DNA of 42,780 nucleotides from Paucilactobacillus nenjiangensis. Its GTDB lineage: Bacteria; Bacillota; Bacilli; Lactobacillales; Lactobacillaceae. Below are positions 8,621-17,713 of this stretch, one piece after another (within the stretch, counting starts at the first letter, position 1; each line of letters begins with the position of its first letter). A program made the translations under genes and the position numbers. The notes below the pieces were generated by a model. That model worked only from the letters and a program-made list of their open reading frames with translations. It was not told where the DNA came from and ran no database searches. The DNA is taken from assembly GCF_005405445.1 (NCBI RefSeq), contig NZ_BJEB01000010.1, positions 1-42,780 of the forward strand. Direction: 5' to 3'.

Positions 8621-9068
8621 TTTTTTCGACCTCCCTTTTTTCAAGTAATTCATCTAAGGCATGCCAAGGCAGTGCAGCACATTTTATGCGTGCTGGAAAT
8701 TGGGCAACTGTACCTAAAATTGCGGCATCTCCAAGTTCTTCATCTGCTTGATCAGAAATTTCGTCACCAATCGTCAGTTTCGAAAAATCAGTAATTAATT
8801 CGCGAGCTCGTTTCACTGATTGACCAATCAAAGCGACCGTCATCATGCTGGCAGAAGCTTGAGAAATTGTACAACCAACGCCGTCGAATGATAAATCGAT
8901 AATTTTGTCGTCCTCAATTTGCGCTTGCACGTCAATGACATCCCCACAAGTCGGGTTCCGTAACTCTAAGTGAGCAGTCGCATCAGGTAATTGACCGTGA
9001 TGTCGTGGGTGTTGAGAATGATCCAACACAGTTTCTTTATATAATAAATTTAATTTAGATAGTCCCAT
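8613..9068 (-). CDS. sufU: Zinc-dependent sulfur acceptor SufU
   Basis: SufU receives persulfide sulfur from SufS and passes it to the SufBCD scaffold in Gram-positive bacteria. This 151-residue protein has the three zinc-binding cysteines in [21 protein letters not shown] and [13 protein letters not shown], together with the Asp two residues after the first Cys. The inserted region before the last Cys is typical of SufU rather than IscU. The start overlaps the end of sufS by 14 bp with GGAG further upstream, and the end overlaps sufB. Confidence 0.93.
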   Translation of the reverse strand: MGLSKLNLLYKETVLDHSQHPRHHGQLPDATAHLELRNPTCGDVIDVQAQIEDDKIIDLSFDGVGCTISQASASMMTVALIGQSVKRARELITDFSKLTIGDEISDQADEELGDAAILGTVAQFPARIKCAALPWHALDELLEKREVEKND

Positions 9069-10293
9069 TAGCGAAGAACTCCTTCACCGCTTGAATTGAA
9101 TTCACCAAACGGTCTGCATCTTCTTTAGTATTGTAGAAATAAAAACTGGCGCGGGCGGTAGCGGCAACATCCAAATATTCCATTAATGGTTGTGCGCAGT
9201 GATGACCGGCACGAACGGCAATGCCTTCCATATCAAGGCCGGAAGCTACGTCATGGGGATGTAAATCATCCAGATTAAAGGCAAGCACACCAGTATGTTT
9301 AGCTGGATCATGTGGTCCATAAACCGTTAAGCCTTCAATGTCGAGCAATTTGGGAAGGGTATAGTTGACTAACTCTTGTTCGTACGCATGAATATTTTGC
9401 ATGCCTAGATCATTCAAGTAATCAATCGCACTTCCCAGTGCAATTGCCCCACTAATGTTTGGTGTTCCCGCTTCAAACTTCCATGGTAATTCTTTCCATG
9501 AAGCATTTTGATGATGAACAAAATCAATCATCTCACCGCCGAATTGAACGGGGGGCATGGCTTCAAGTAACTCTTGTTTGCCATATAATACACCAATTCC
9601 AGTTGGAGCAAGCATTTTATGTCCTGACAGTGCATAGAAATCAACATCTAAATCTTGGACATCGACGGGTAGATGCGGTGTACTTTGCGCACCATCACCA
9701 ATCATATAGGCACCATTGGCATGGGCCAATTTGGCTAATTCTTTAATTGGATTAACCACTCCCATCACGTTTGAAGCATGGGCAATTGAGACAATTTTAG
9801 TTTTAGGCGTGATTTGTTGGCGAGCGTGGTCCATATCTAATTCGCCATCAGCGGTCAAATCGATATATTTTAACACCGCATGTTTTTTAGCTGCAATTTG
9901 TTGCCAAGGCACCACGTTACTATGATGTTCCATTTGGGAAATGACAATTTCGTCACCCGCCTCGACAACCATATTCCCAAAACTTGAGGCAATCCAATTT
10001 AAGCTTTCAGTAGTTGAACGCGTATAAACAATTGTTTTACGTGAAGGCGCATTAATAAACGCGGCCACCTTGTCACGAGCAGCTTCAAAATCTGCCGTAG
10101 CTCGTTCAGCTAACGTATGTACACCACGATGAACGTTGGCGTTATCGTGTTCATAATAATTAATGATTGATTGTAAAACAGCTGCTGGCTTTTGCGTGGT
10201 TGCAGCATTATCAAGATAAACGAAAGGTTCGTCATTGACGATTTGGTCTAAGATCTTAAAATCTTTGCGTGTATTATTTAGTCCGTTGTCCAT
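9055..10293 (-). CDS. sufS: Cysteine desulfurase SufS
   Basis: SufS is a PLP enzyme that takes sulfur from cysteine to start Fe-S cluster assembly. The 412-residue protein has YLDNAATTQKP near the N-terminus, the PLP-binding Lys in ALSGHKMLAPTG, and the catalytic Cys in RAGHHCAQPLM, which is the type II (SufS) form. ATG 10293 has AAAGGAAG just upstream and is preferred over 10311. It overlaps sufD by 20 bp and sufU by 14 bp, so D-S-U are translationally linked. Confidence 0.95.
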   Translation of the reverse strand: MDNGLNNTRKDFKILDQIVNDEPFVYLDNAATTQKPAAVLQSIINYYEHDNANVHRGVHTLAERATADFEAARDKVAAFINAPSRKTIVYTRSTTESLNWIASSFGNMVVEAGDEIVISQMEHHSNVVPWQQIAAKKHAVLKYIDLTADGELDMDHARQQITPKTKIVSIAHASNVMGVVNPIKELAKLAHANGAYMIGDGAQSTPHLPVDVQDLDVDFYALSGHKMLAPTGIGVLYGKQELLEAMPPVQFGGEMIDFVHHQNASWKELPWKFEAGTPNISGAIALGSAIDYLNDLGMQNIHAYEQELVNYTLPKLLDIEGLTVYGPHDPAKHTGVLAFNLDDLHPHDVASGLDMEGIAVRAGHHCAQPLMEYLDVAATARASFYFYNTKEDADRLVNSIQAVKEFFANGTI

Positions 10294-11569
10294 CAATAAG
10301 CTTCCTTTCAATCATATCTACCATTTGTTGACGCACATTTTCACTAGGAATTTCGCGTAAAATCACTCCCAAGAAGCCACGAATCACTAAACGTTGTGCA
10401 ACTTCTTTAGGTAATCCTCGACTCATTAAATAGTAAAGTTGTTGTTGATTAATCCGGCCCACACTAGCTGCGTGCCCGGCAATAACATCATTTTCGTCAA
10501 TCAACAAAATTGGGTTAGCATCCCCACGTGCTTCATCAGACAGCATCAAAATACGATTCTCTTGCTGTGCCTTGGCACCGTGAGCACCATGGATAATTTT
10601 TCCAATCCCATTAAAGACCAAGGTGGCTTTATCTAAAATCACCCCACGTTGCAAAATGTTACCTTCCGAATGTTTTCCTCGGTTGGTGACACGAGTATCA
10701 ATTCCTTGAACTTGCTTACCAGTAGAAATGGCCACCGATTGTACTTCTGCGTGCGAACCGTTACCATTCAAATCACTATCAAAATCCGCCACAGTGTTTC
10801 CATGATTCAAAACGCCTAACGTCCAATCAATTTGTGCATCCCGACTTAAATTACCGCGGCGATTAAAGTAGCTATTCGTTTTTTCGCTCATTGAATCCAA
10901 CGACGAAAAACGCACATGGCTACCTGGATTAGCAATCACTTCCACCGTGACGTGAGCTGGATTTTGTTCTTCACCAACCGTAAAAGTTCGTTGCAACAAT
11001 TGAAAGCTACAATTTTCTTCTGCAATGACTAATGTATGGTTAACAAAGTTTTGTTTGCTGCGACTATCTTGGACTTGTAATAATTGAATTGGCGTTTTTA
11101 AATGCACATTTTTGGGTACATAAACCACCGCTCCACTACTAACTAACGCCGTATTAACCGCCGTCAATTGATCTTCATCTAATTGGATGGCTTTAGTCAT
11201 AAAATAATCGCGTACCAGATCAGCGTGTTCATCTAACGCAGTTTGAAAATCAGTCACCACCACTCCTTGCGCAGTCATTTCATCAGGTAATTCACTTTTC
11301 AATGTTTGGTAACCGACACTGGCGAATTGATAATTAACTAATTCGTCTTGAACTTCAGTTGGAATTTCAGTTGTTTCAACTTCATTTTCAGCAAAATCAA
11401 ACAAAGGCCAGCGATGAAAATCAACCTTATCAATGGTTGGTAACTCCAGTGTAGGAACCAAGTCTGCCGCTTTTTGTCGGAGAGCGTTAAACCATTCCGG
11501 TTCATTGTTAAATTGCGCGTTTTGCACAATTGTTTCATTTAATTGCAAAGTTTTTGAACGGATTGCCAT
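10274..11569 (-). CDS. sufD: Fe-S cluster assembly protein SufD
   Basis: SufD is the SufB paralogue in the SufBC2D complex and is needed for iron entry. The 431-residue protein has VVYVPKNVHLKTPIQLLQ, IGKIIHGAHGAKAQQENRILMLSDEARGDANPIL and the family C-terminal signature [25 protein letters not shown]. It begins 2 bp after sufC; GGAGATG lies about 7 bp before the ATG, inside the end of sufC. Confidence 0.94.
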   Translation of the reverse strand: MAIRSKTLQLNETIVQNAQFNNEPEWFNALRQKAADLVPTLELPTIDKVDFHRWPLFDFAENEVETTEIPTEVQDELVNYQFASVGYQTLKSELPDEMTAQGVVVTDFQTALDEHADLVRDYFMTKAIQLDEDQLTAVNTALVSSGAVVYVPKNVHLKTPIQLLQVQDSRSKQNFVNHTLVIAEENCSFQLLQRTFTVGEEQNPAHVTVEVIANPGSHVRFSSLDSMSEKTNSYFNRRGNLSRDAQIDWTLGVLNHGNTVADFDSDLNGNGSHAEVQSVAISTGKQVQGIDTRVTNRGKHSEGNILQRGVILDKATLVFNGIGKIIHGAHGAKAQQENRILMLSDEARGDANPILLIDENDVIAGHAASVGRINQQQLYYLMSRGLPKEVAQRLVIRGFLGVILREIPSENVRQQMVDMIERKLIDGQRTK

Positions 11570-11571
11570 AC

Positions 11572-12390
11572 TTATTCATCTCCGTTTCTGCCAGCGACAC
11601 CTTCGTCAACTAATTCAACATCTAAGCCAAATTCATCACGAAGTGCAGAATAACCTTCTGCTTCCAGCTTTTTAGCTAATGAAGCATCCCCAGTTTTAAC
11701 AATGCGACCGCCCATCATAATGTGGACCTGGTCAGGCACAATATAGTCTAACAAGCGTTGATAATGAGTAATCATTAACGTGCCAAAATCTGGACTGGCC
11801 ATTTCATTTACACCTTTAGCAACCACTTGTAAAGCATCAATATCAAGGCCTGAATCAATTTCGTCTAAGATTGCAAATTTAGGTTTAATCATCATCAATT
11901 GTAAAATTTCGTTCCGTTTTTTTTCACCGCCAGAAAAGCCTTCGTTTAAGTACCGTTCTGACATTTCTTCAGACATGTTTAATGTTTCCAGATTTTTATC
12001 TAATTCTTTTAAGAACGCACGAACTGAAATTGGATCATCATCACCGCGGCGCGCATTGACTGCGGCACGCATGAATTCAGCATTGGTGATTCCTTTGATT
12101 TCAGCAGGATATTGCATTGCTAAAAATAACCCTGCACGAGCCCGCGTATCGACTGTATCGCTTAAGATACTTTTACCATCTAGTAAAACATCGCCTTGAG
12201 TCACCTCGTAGGCTGGATTACCCATGATAGTTTCGGAGAGTGTCGATTTACCCGTTCCGTTAGGTCCCATAATGGCATGGGTTTCCCCAGTATTGACCGT
12301 TAAATTAACCCCTGTCAAAATTTCTCGGGTGGTTTTTTCTTCTTCATCATGAATTGCAACGTGCAGATCTTTAACTTCTAATGTTGACAT
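11572..12390 (-). CDS. sufC: Fe-S assembly ATPase SufC
   Basis: SufC is the ABC-type ATPase that drives conformational change in SufBD. The 272-residue protein has Walker A (MGPNGTGKST) near residue 43, the SufC form of the ABC signature (FSGGEKKRNE), Walker B (KFAILDEIDSGLDID) and the switch His in MITHYQRLLDYI. It is the first gene of the minus-strand operon sufC-D-S-U-B, with AGGAGG about 10 bp before the ATG and a promoter around 12531-12560. Confidence 0.95.
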   Translation of the reverse strand: MSTLEVKDLHVAIHDEEEKTTREILTGVNLTVNTGETHAIMGPNGTGKSTLSETIMGNPAYEVTQGDVLLDGKSILSDTVDTRARAGLFLAMQYPAEIKGITNAEFMRAAVNARRGDDDPISVRAFLKELDKNLETLNMSEEMSERYLNEGFSGGEKKRNEILQLMMIKPKFAILDEIDSGLDIDALQVVAKGVNEMASPDFGTLMITHYQRLLDYIVPDQVHIMMGGRIVKTGDASLAKKLEAEGYSALRDEFGLDVELVDEGVAGRNGDE

Positions 12391-12530
12391 ATGAACGTCA
12401 ACCTCCTCTATGTTAGTAAATTGCCAGTCTGTGCATATGAATATGTAATGAACGCATATATATTAACCACCATAATTTTCGACTGCCCTCGAGAAATGCC
12501 TGACAATATTAAGAATTAAAATTGGATTAA

Positions 12531-12560
12531 ATTATAACCCATGTTTCACAAATTTACCAA
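12531..12560 (-). promoter_or_regulatory. Candidate SUF operon promoter
   Basis: On the minus strand TTGGTA (12555-12560) and TATAAT (12531-12536) are 18 bp apart. This leaves a leader of roughly 130 bp before sufC. The perfect -10 supports it. Confidence 0.5.
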
Positions 12561-12811
12561 CTAATCTTAACCGATAAATTGGATAGTTTCAACCGGGATT
12601 ATAAATAGCGCTAGTTCGTTGATATCCTTGACTTTCTTGGCCTTATTTTTCTACTTTAGAATGGTTCTAAACTGTTTATAATTCACCCGTGTGTACCATC
12701 ACTATGTGAAGTTGTTTGTGCATAGTAACCAAGTGCATTGACATTTTTTATAAAATCTAACATTGCTTTGTAATATAAATTAAAATAAGATGAGATATTA
12801 ATAATGATAAA

Positions 12812-12841
12812 TTGACTTTTATTAGCCGTTATTTTTATAAA
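12812..12841 (+). promoter_or_regulatory. Candidate gltB promoter
   Basis: TTGACT (12812-12817) and TATAAA (12836-12841) are 18 bp apart, giving a leader of about 80 bp that contains the TTCAGA-N6-TCTGAA inverted repeat. Other weaker candidates lie upstream. Confidence 0.5.
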
Positions 12842-12929
12842 GTTATGTAGTGCTTGAGTTACACGCACTTTGATAGATTAAAATTCAGAGTGATTTCTGA
12901 ACTATAAAAAAAAGGATGTAGGTGATTAA

Positions 12930-15900
12930 ATGAGTTCACAAATGCCCACTGGAAAATTAATGTACTCCCCTGAATTCGAAAAGGATGCATGTGGGATGGG
13001 TTTTATCACGCAAGTTGATGGCATTGCTAGTCATGATTTAGTTGAAAAAGCTCTCACTATGTTGCAACGCATGAATCATCGTGGTGGAACAGGCGCTGAA
13101 CCAGATACTGGTGATGGGGCCGGTATTTTAATGGCCATGCCAGATAAATTTTTCCGAGAATATATGCAAGACAATGACTTCGCTTTACCTAAAGCAGGTA
13201 ATTATGCAGTGGCTCAATTATTTTTACCACATGACCGCGCTGAAAAAGAAGCCATGTTGAAGGTAATTGTCGACGAAATCAGCAATGCTGGTTTCCCAGT
13301 TTTGGCCACTCGTGCCGTGCCTTTCATTTATGAAAGCTGTGGACCTGCTGCTCAAAAATCCATGCCAGGTTTTACACAAATTATTATTAAACGACCCTTT
13401 GACGTCAAAGCTGGTCGTCCATTTGAAGACAGTTTATATAGTCTCAGACGTCAATTAGAGAAAACATTTGGTCACCAATCTTTTTCAATTTGCTCCCTAT
13501 CGAGTCAAACTATCGTCTACAAGGGAATGTTACACGCATATCAAGTTGGTTTATTTTATGCTGACTTACATCGTGAAAGTATGCAAAGTGCCATTTGCCT
13601 GATTCATTCACGCTTTTCCACTAATACCTTTCCTAGTTGGGAACGGGCTCAACCATTTCGCTTTTTAGCCCATAATGGCGAAATTAATACTCTTAAGGGT
13701 GCGGAAAACTGGATGACGAGTCATGGCATTGAAATTTACGATGAAGACGATTCTGATTCTGCCAAGCTCGAAAACTGTATGGAATACTTATATCGACATG
13801 GTCGGTCAATTCCACAATCCCTCATGATGATGGTCCCCGAGGCTTGGGGTGAAGATGCAGACTTATCTGATCAACAGCGTGCCTTTGACGAATATAATTC
13901 CAGTTTTATGGCTCCATGGGATGGCCCAGCTGCACTTTGTTTTACTGATGGTATCCAAGTTGGTGCGTTTCTTGATCGTAATGGGTTGCGTCCTTCTCGG
14001 TTTACATTGACTAAAGATAACGTGTTAGTAGTAGGTTCAGAATCCGGGATTGTCGATATCGATCCTGCTGATGTCGTCGAACGAGGAATTTTGAAACCTG
14101 CTGAAATGCTGCTCGTTGATACCAGTAACGGGACCATCACTAAATCTGATGAGTTGCGGGACCGTTATGCTGATTCTCATCCTTATCAACAATGGTTGGC
14201 CGTCAATCGTCAAACCTTGAGTGAATTACCTGAAATTAAAACTGATGTCAGAATCAATGGTGATAATTTACAAAAGTTATGGCGTCGAAATGGCTATACT
14301 CATGAAGTGATTGAAACCGCGTTAGTCCCCATGGCCAAAAATGGCGGTGAACCGGTCATTGCCATGGGTTTTGACTCACCATTAGCCGTCTTAAGTCACA
14401 AAGCGCAATCTTTATTTACCTATTTTAAGCAATCATTTGCACAAGTTACTAACCCACCAATTGATCCCTTACACGAAAAAGTGGTCATTGACACGACCTT
14501 ATTTTTAGGCCGGGATGACAATATTACGCAAGATATCGCTGGTAACTGCGCTAAATTAAAAATTGCTAGCCCCATCCTCAGCGATAAAGATTTTGCTAAA
14601 TTGGCCGTAATGGCGGTGCCAACGTTGAAAGCTGAAACAGTCTCCATTGTCTATGATTTGGACGACACCCCTAATCGGCTCGGACACGCCTTAGAAAATG
14701 TCTTTAAGCAAGCTGAAAATGCCATCGATGATGGTGCTTCAATTATCATTCTCAGTGATCGTAATCCACAACAAGGACAAATGGCGATTCCAATTTTATT
14801 AGCTGTTGCAGGCTTGCATAATTACCTCGTCAGTCAAGGTAAAGGAACCTCGGCTTCAATCGTAGCTGATACGGCTGAAGCCTGTGAGATTCATCATTTT
14901 GCCTGCTTAGTCGGTTACGGAGCTGCCGCCATTCACCCATATGGTGCCTTCGCGACACTAGCGGAACGTGGATTAGCGGCCGACTTAGATAGCTTTTGTA
15001 AAGCAGCTACTAAGGGAATTGTCAAAATTATGAGCCGGATGGGAATTTCAACCGTTGCTGGGTATCATGGTGCCCAACTATTTGAAGCAGTCGGTCTCGC
15101 TGACGACGTCGTTTCGCAATACTTCACTGGAACGCCAACTAGAATTGGTGGTATTTCATTAGAACAAATTGAAAATGAATACCATGAACGTTATGAACTG
15201 GCATATAGTAATCATGCCATTGACGATATTCCTTCTAGTGGTAGCTATCAGTACAAAGTTGACGGTGAACACCATCTTTACAATCCGACTTCCATTTATC
15301 AATTTCAAAAAGCTGTCCGAAGTGGCGATTATGAAGAATATAAAAAATATGCTAACCAAATGAATGACGATGCACTGGATAACCCCACTACCCTTCGTTC
15401 AATGTGGGAAATTCATGCTGGCAACAACGAACCAGTCGATATTAGCGAGATTGAACCGGTCAGTTCAATCGTTAAACGCTTTAAAACTGGGGCGATGAGT
15501 TTTGGCTCACTTTCGCAAGAAGCTCACGAAACAATCGCGATTGCTATGAACCGGATTGGTGCTAAAAGTAACACTGGTGAAGGTGGCGAAGATCGTCGCC
15601 GCTTTTCACCAGATGCCAATGGTGACAATCGAAATAGTAAAATCAAACAAGTTTCTACTGCCCGTTTTGGTGTAAATACCGAATATTTAATGAGTGCTGA
15701 AGAATTGCAAATCAAAATGGCCCAAGGTGCCAAGCCTGGTGAAGGTGGCCAGTTACCTGCTGGAAAGGCCTATCCATGGGTTGCCGATATTCGCGGTTCA
15801 ATTGCCGGGGTGCAACTCATTTCCCCACCACCTCATCATGATATCTACTCAATCGAAGATTTAGCTCAACTCATTTACGATTTAAAGCAAGTCAATCCCT

Positions 15901-17390
15901 ATGCAGCTATTAACGTCAAATTAGTTTCCTCAACTGGTGTTGGTACGATTGCAGCCGGAGTTGTCAAAGCGGGAGCGAATAAAGTCGTAATCGCAGGTTA
16001 CGATGGCGGAACAGGTGCTGCTCCACGAAACTCAACCAGAGATAGTGGTTTACCTTGGGAAATGGGCTTAGCTGATGCCCACCAAACCTTGGCACTGAAC
16101 CGTTTACGTCAACGAACTACCATTGAAGTTGATGGTAAATTGATGACTGGCCGCGATTTAGCAGTTGCCATTATGCTTGGTGGTGAAGAATTCAGTTTTG
16201 CCACGCTGACGATGGTGTCAATTGGCTGCATTATGATGCGCAAGTGTAATTTGAATACATGCCCAATAGGAATTGCCACCCAAAATCCAGAATTACGTAA
16301 ATTGTATGCTGGAAAACCAGAACACGTAATTAATATGATGGAATTTTTAGCTCAAGACTTACGCGAACAAATGGCAGAATTAGGTTACCGTACCATTGAT
16401 GAAATGGTGGGCCACGGCGAACATTTAACTCCTCGTTATGTCCCAGCTGGAAAAGCTAAGACCTTAAGTTACGATCGCATGATTGGTAAAACTATTACCA
16501 TTGAACGTAAAGTCACCGATCCATTTAAAGCAAAATATGATTGGCCAGACTTGGATACTTTTGCGCAAACTAGTTTGGAAAATGGAAATCCAATTTCCGT
16601 CAACCTGCCTATTAATAACGTACAACGTACTGTTGGTGCCAGAATGGGTGGCTGGATTGCCACGAAATTTGGTAATGACGGTATAAAACCTGGTTTGCTG
16701 AAATTTAACTATACTGGCGTCGCCGGTCAAAGTTTTGGAGCATTTGCCACCCAAGGCTTGGAACTAAAATTAAATGGTGAAGCCAATGATTATGTCGGTA
16801 AAGGCTTATCTGGTGGACGTTTGATTGTTTCTGCACCAGAGACCGCTCGTCAAATTTACACGCAAACGCCAATTGTCGGCAACGTTGCCTGCTTTGGTGC
16901 TACAGCTGGCGAAGCATACTTTAACGGTCGTGCTGGAGAACGTTTCTGCGTTCGAAACTCTGGTGCGCATTTGGTTGCAGAAGGCGTCGGCAATAACGGT
17001 TGCGAATACATGACTGGTGGAGTTGCTGTCATTCTTGGTTCGACTGGCCGTAATTTTGCCGCTGGGATGTCTGGTGGTATCGCCTATGTTTATGACGTTG
17101 ATCACAACTTCAAACATCAAGTTAACCCCGAATTAGTTGACTTGTTTAAATTAGATGAAGCTGGCGACGATAGCGTTTTGAAAGACTTGCTTGAAAAGCA
17201 CTATTACTTTACCAGCTCTGAAGCTGCAAAAAATATTTTAGACAATTGGAAAACCGCTAAGAAAAACTTCGTCAAAGTCTATCCTCGCGATTACCACCGT
17301 ATGCGTGACTTGATTTCCGAGTTCCGTGAAGCTGGTACCCCCGAAGATCAAGCAATTGAAAAAGCATTTTATAAAGCAACGGCACACTAA
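12930..17390 (+). CDS. gltB: Glutamate synthase (NADPH) large subunit GltB
   Basis: GltB makes glutamate from glutamine and 2-oxoglutarate. At 1486 residues it is full length. The first 20 residues form the usual propeptide, and cleavage would expose Cys21 of DACGMGFITQ, the Ntn-type glutaminase nucleophile. The central and FMN-binding synthase domains follow (FKTGAMSFGSLSQEAHE; GEGGEDRRRF; YDGGTGAAPRNSTRDSGLPW). GCIMMRKCNLNTCPIGIATQ supplies the three cysteines of the 3Fe-4S cluster. The C-terminal beta-helix has GGVAVILGSTGRNFAAGMSGG. AGGTGA precedes the ATG. gltD lies 323 bp downstream, beyond a repeat array. Confidence 0.97.
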   Translation: MSSQMPTGKLMYSPEFEKDACGMGFITQVDGIASHDLVEKALTMLQRMNHRGGTGAEPDTGDGAGILMAMPDKFFREYMQDNDFALPKAGNYAVAQLFLPHDRAEKEAMLKVIVDEISNAGFPVLATRAVPFIYESCGPAAQKSMPGFTQIIIKRPFDVKAGRPFEDSLYSLRRQLEKTFGHQSFSICSLSSQTIVYKGMLHAYQVGLFYADLHRESMQSAICLIHSRFSTNTFPSWERAQPFRFLAHNGEINTLKGAENWMTSHGIEIYDEDDSDSAKLENCMEYLYRHGRSIPQSLMMMVPEAWGEDADLSDQQRAFDEYNSSFMAPWDGPAALCFTDGIQVGAFLDRNGLRPSRFTLTKDNVLVVGSESGIVDIDPADVVERGILKPAEMLLVDTSNGTITKSDELRDRYADSHPYQQWLAVNRQTLSELPEIKTDVRINGDNLQKLWRRNGYTHEVIETALVPMAKNGGEPVIAMGFDSPLAVLSHKAQSLFTYFKQSFAQVTNPPIDPLHEKVVIDTTLFLGRDDNITQDIAGNCAKLKIASPILSDKDFAKLAVMAVPTLKAETVSIVYDLDDTPNRLGHALENVFKQAENAIDDGASIIILSDRNPQQGQMAIPILLAVAGLHNYLVSQGKGTSASIVADTAEACEIHHFACLVGYGAAAIHPYGAFATLAERGLAADLDSFCKAATKGIVKIMSRMGISTVAGYHGAQLFEAVGLADDVVSQYFTGTPTRIGGISLEQIENEYHERYELAYSNHAIDDIPSSGSYQYKVDGEHHLYNPTSIYQFQKAVRSGDYEEYKKYANQMNDDALDNPTTLRSMWEIHAGNNEPVDISEIEPVSSIVKRFKTGAMSFGSLSQEAHETIAIAMNRIGAKSNTGEGGEDRRRFSPDANGDNRNSKIKQVSTARFGVNTEYLMSAEELQIKMAQGAKPGEGGQLPAGKAYPWVADIRGSIAGVQLISPPPHHDIYSIEDLAQLIYDLKQVNPYAAINVKLVSSTGVGTIAAGVVKAGANKVVIAGYDGGTGAAPRNSTRDSGLPWEMGLADAHQTLALNRLRQRTTIEVDGKLMTGRDLAVAIMLGGEEFSFATLTMVSIGCIMMRKCNLNTCPIGIATQNPELRKLYAGKPEHVINMMEFLAQDLREQMAELGYRTIDEMVGHGEHLTPRYVPAGKAKTLSYDRMIGKTITIERKVTDPFKAKYDWPDLDTFAQTSLENGNPISVNLPINNVQRTVGARMGGWIATKFGNDGIKPGLLKFNYTGVAGQSFGAFATQGLELKLNGEANDYVGKGLSGGRLIVSAPETARQIYTQTPIVGNVACFGATAGEAYFNGRAGERFCVRNSGAHLVAEGVGNNGCEYMTGGVAVILGSTGRNFAAGMSGGIAYVYDVDHNFKHQVNPELVDLFKLDEAGDDSVLKDLLEKHYYFTSSEAAKNILDNWKTAKKNFVKVYPRDYHRMRDLISEFREAGTPEDQAIEKAFYKATAH

Positions 17391-17671
17391 AACAGAGTGC
17401 TGAAAACCACGAATGCTTTTGAGGATTAACAAAGATTATCTAACGTAAGTGAGTTTGCTTACGTGATAATCGAGTTAAACGCAGAAAGCGGTGGTTGAAA
17501 GCACGTTTCAAAATAGAGTGCGGCTTTAACCGAATTATTTGTGAGTACTAACAAAATAATGAGTGATTACGTACTTAGTAATCAGAATTATTGAGTTAGA
17601 CGGAACAAATTGGTTAAAAAAGCACGTTTCAAATCAGAGTGCTGAAAACCACGAATGCTTTCAATGACTAA
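17391..17671 (+). repeat. Repeat array 4: three tandem 121-bp units between gltB and gltD
   Basis: AGAGTGC occurs at 17394, 17515 and 17636, exactly 121 bp apart. Each unit runs AGAGTGC, a variable 20-25 bp, a box like GAGTACTAAC, a hairpin, GAGTTARAC, then AAGCACGTTTCAAA. The hairpin in unit 1 pairs ACGTAAG with CTTACGT and ATTATC with GATAAT. In unit 2 it pairs TGATTAC with GTAATCA and AATAAT with ATTATT. The sequences differ but the pairing is kept. The first unit begins three bases after the gltB stop. No protein-coding potential is evident. Confidence 0.88.
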
Positions 17672-17713
17672 CAAATAATAAATAACTATGTAACTCAAGA
17701 AAGGAGCATCCAC

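Larger units (their letters stand above)
12391..12929. other. Divergent intergenic region between sufC and gltB
   Basis: This 539-bp AT-rich gap separates two divergent operons. It holds a candidate promoter for each side, annotated separately, and a small inverted repeat TTCAGA-N6-TCTGAA (12884-12901) just ahead of the gltB ribosome site, which could be an operator or a leader hairpin. A 61-codon minus-strand frame (12683-12868) has no ribosome site and is not called. No RNA gene is recognised. Confidence 0.6.

Noticed and set aside
12683-12868. 61-codon minus-strand ORF between sufC and gltB
   Set aside because: No ribosome site, atypical composition and overlap with the likely gltB promoter region.
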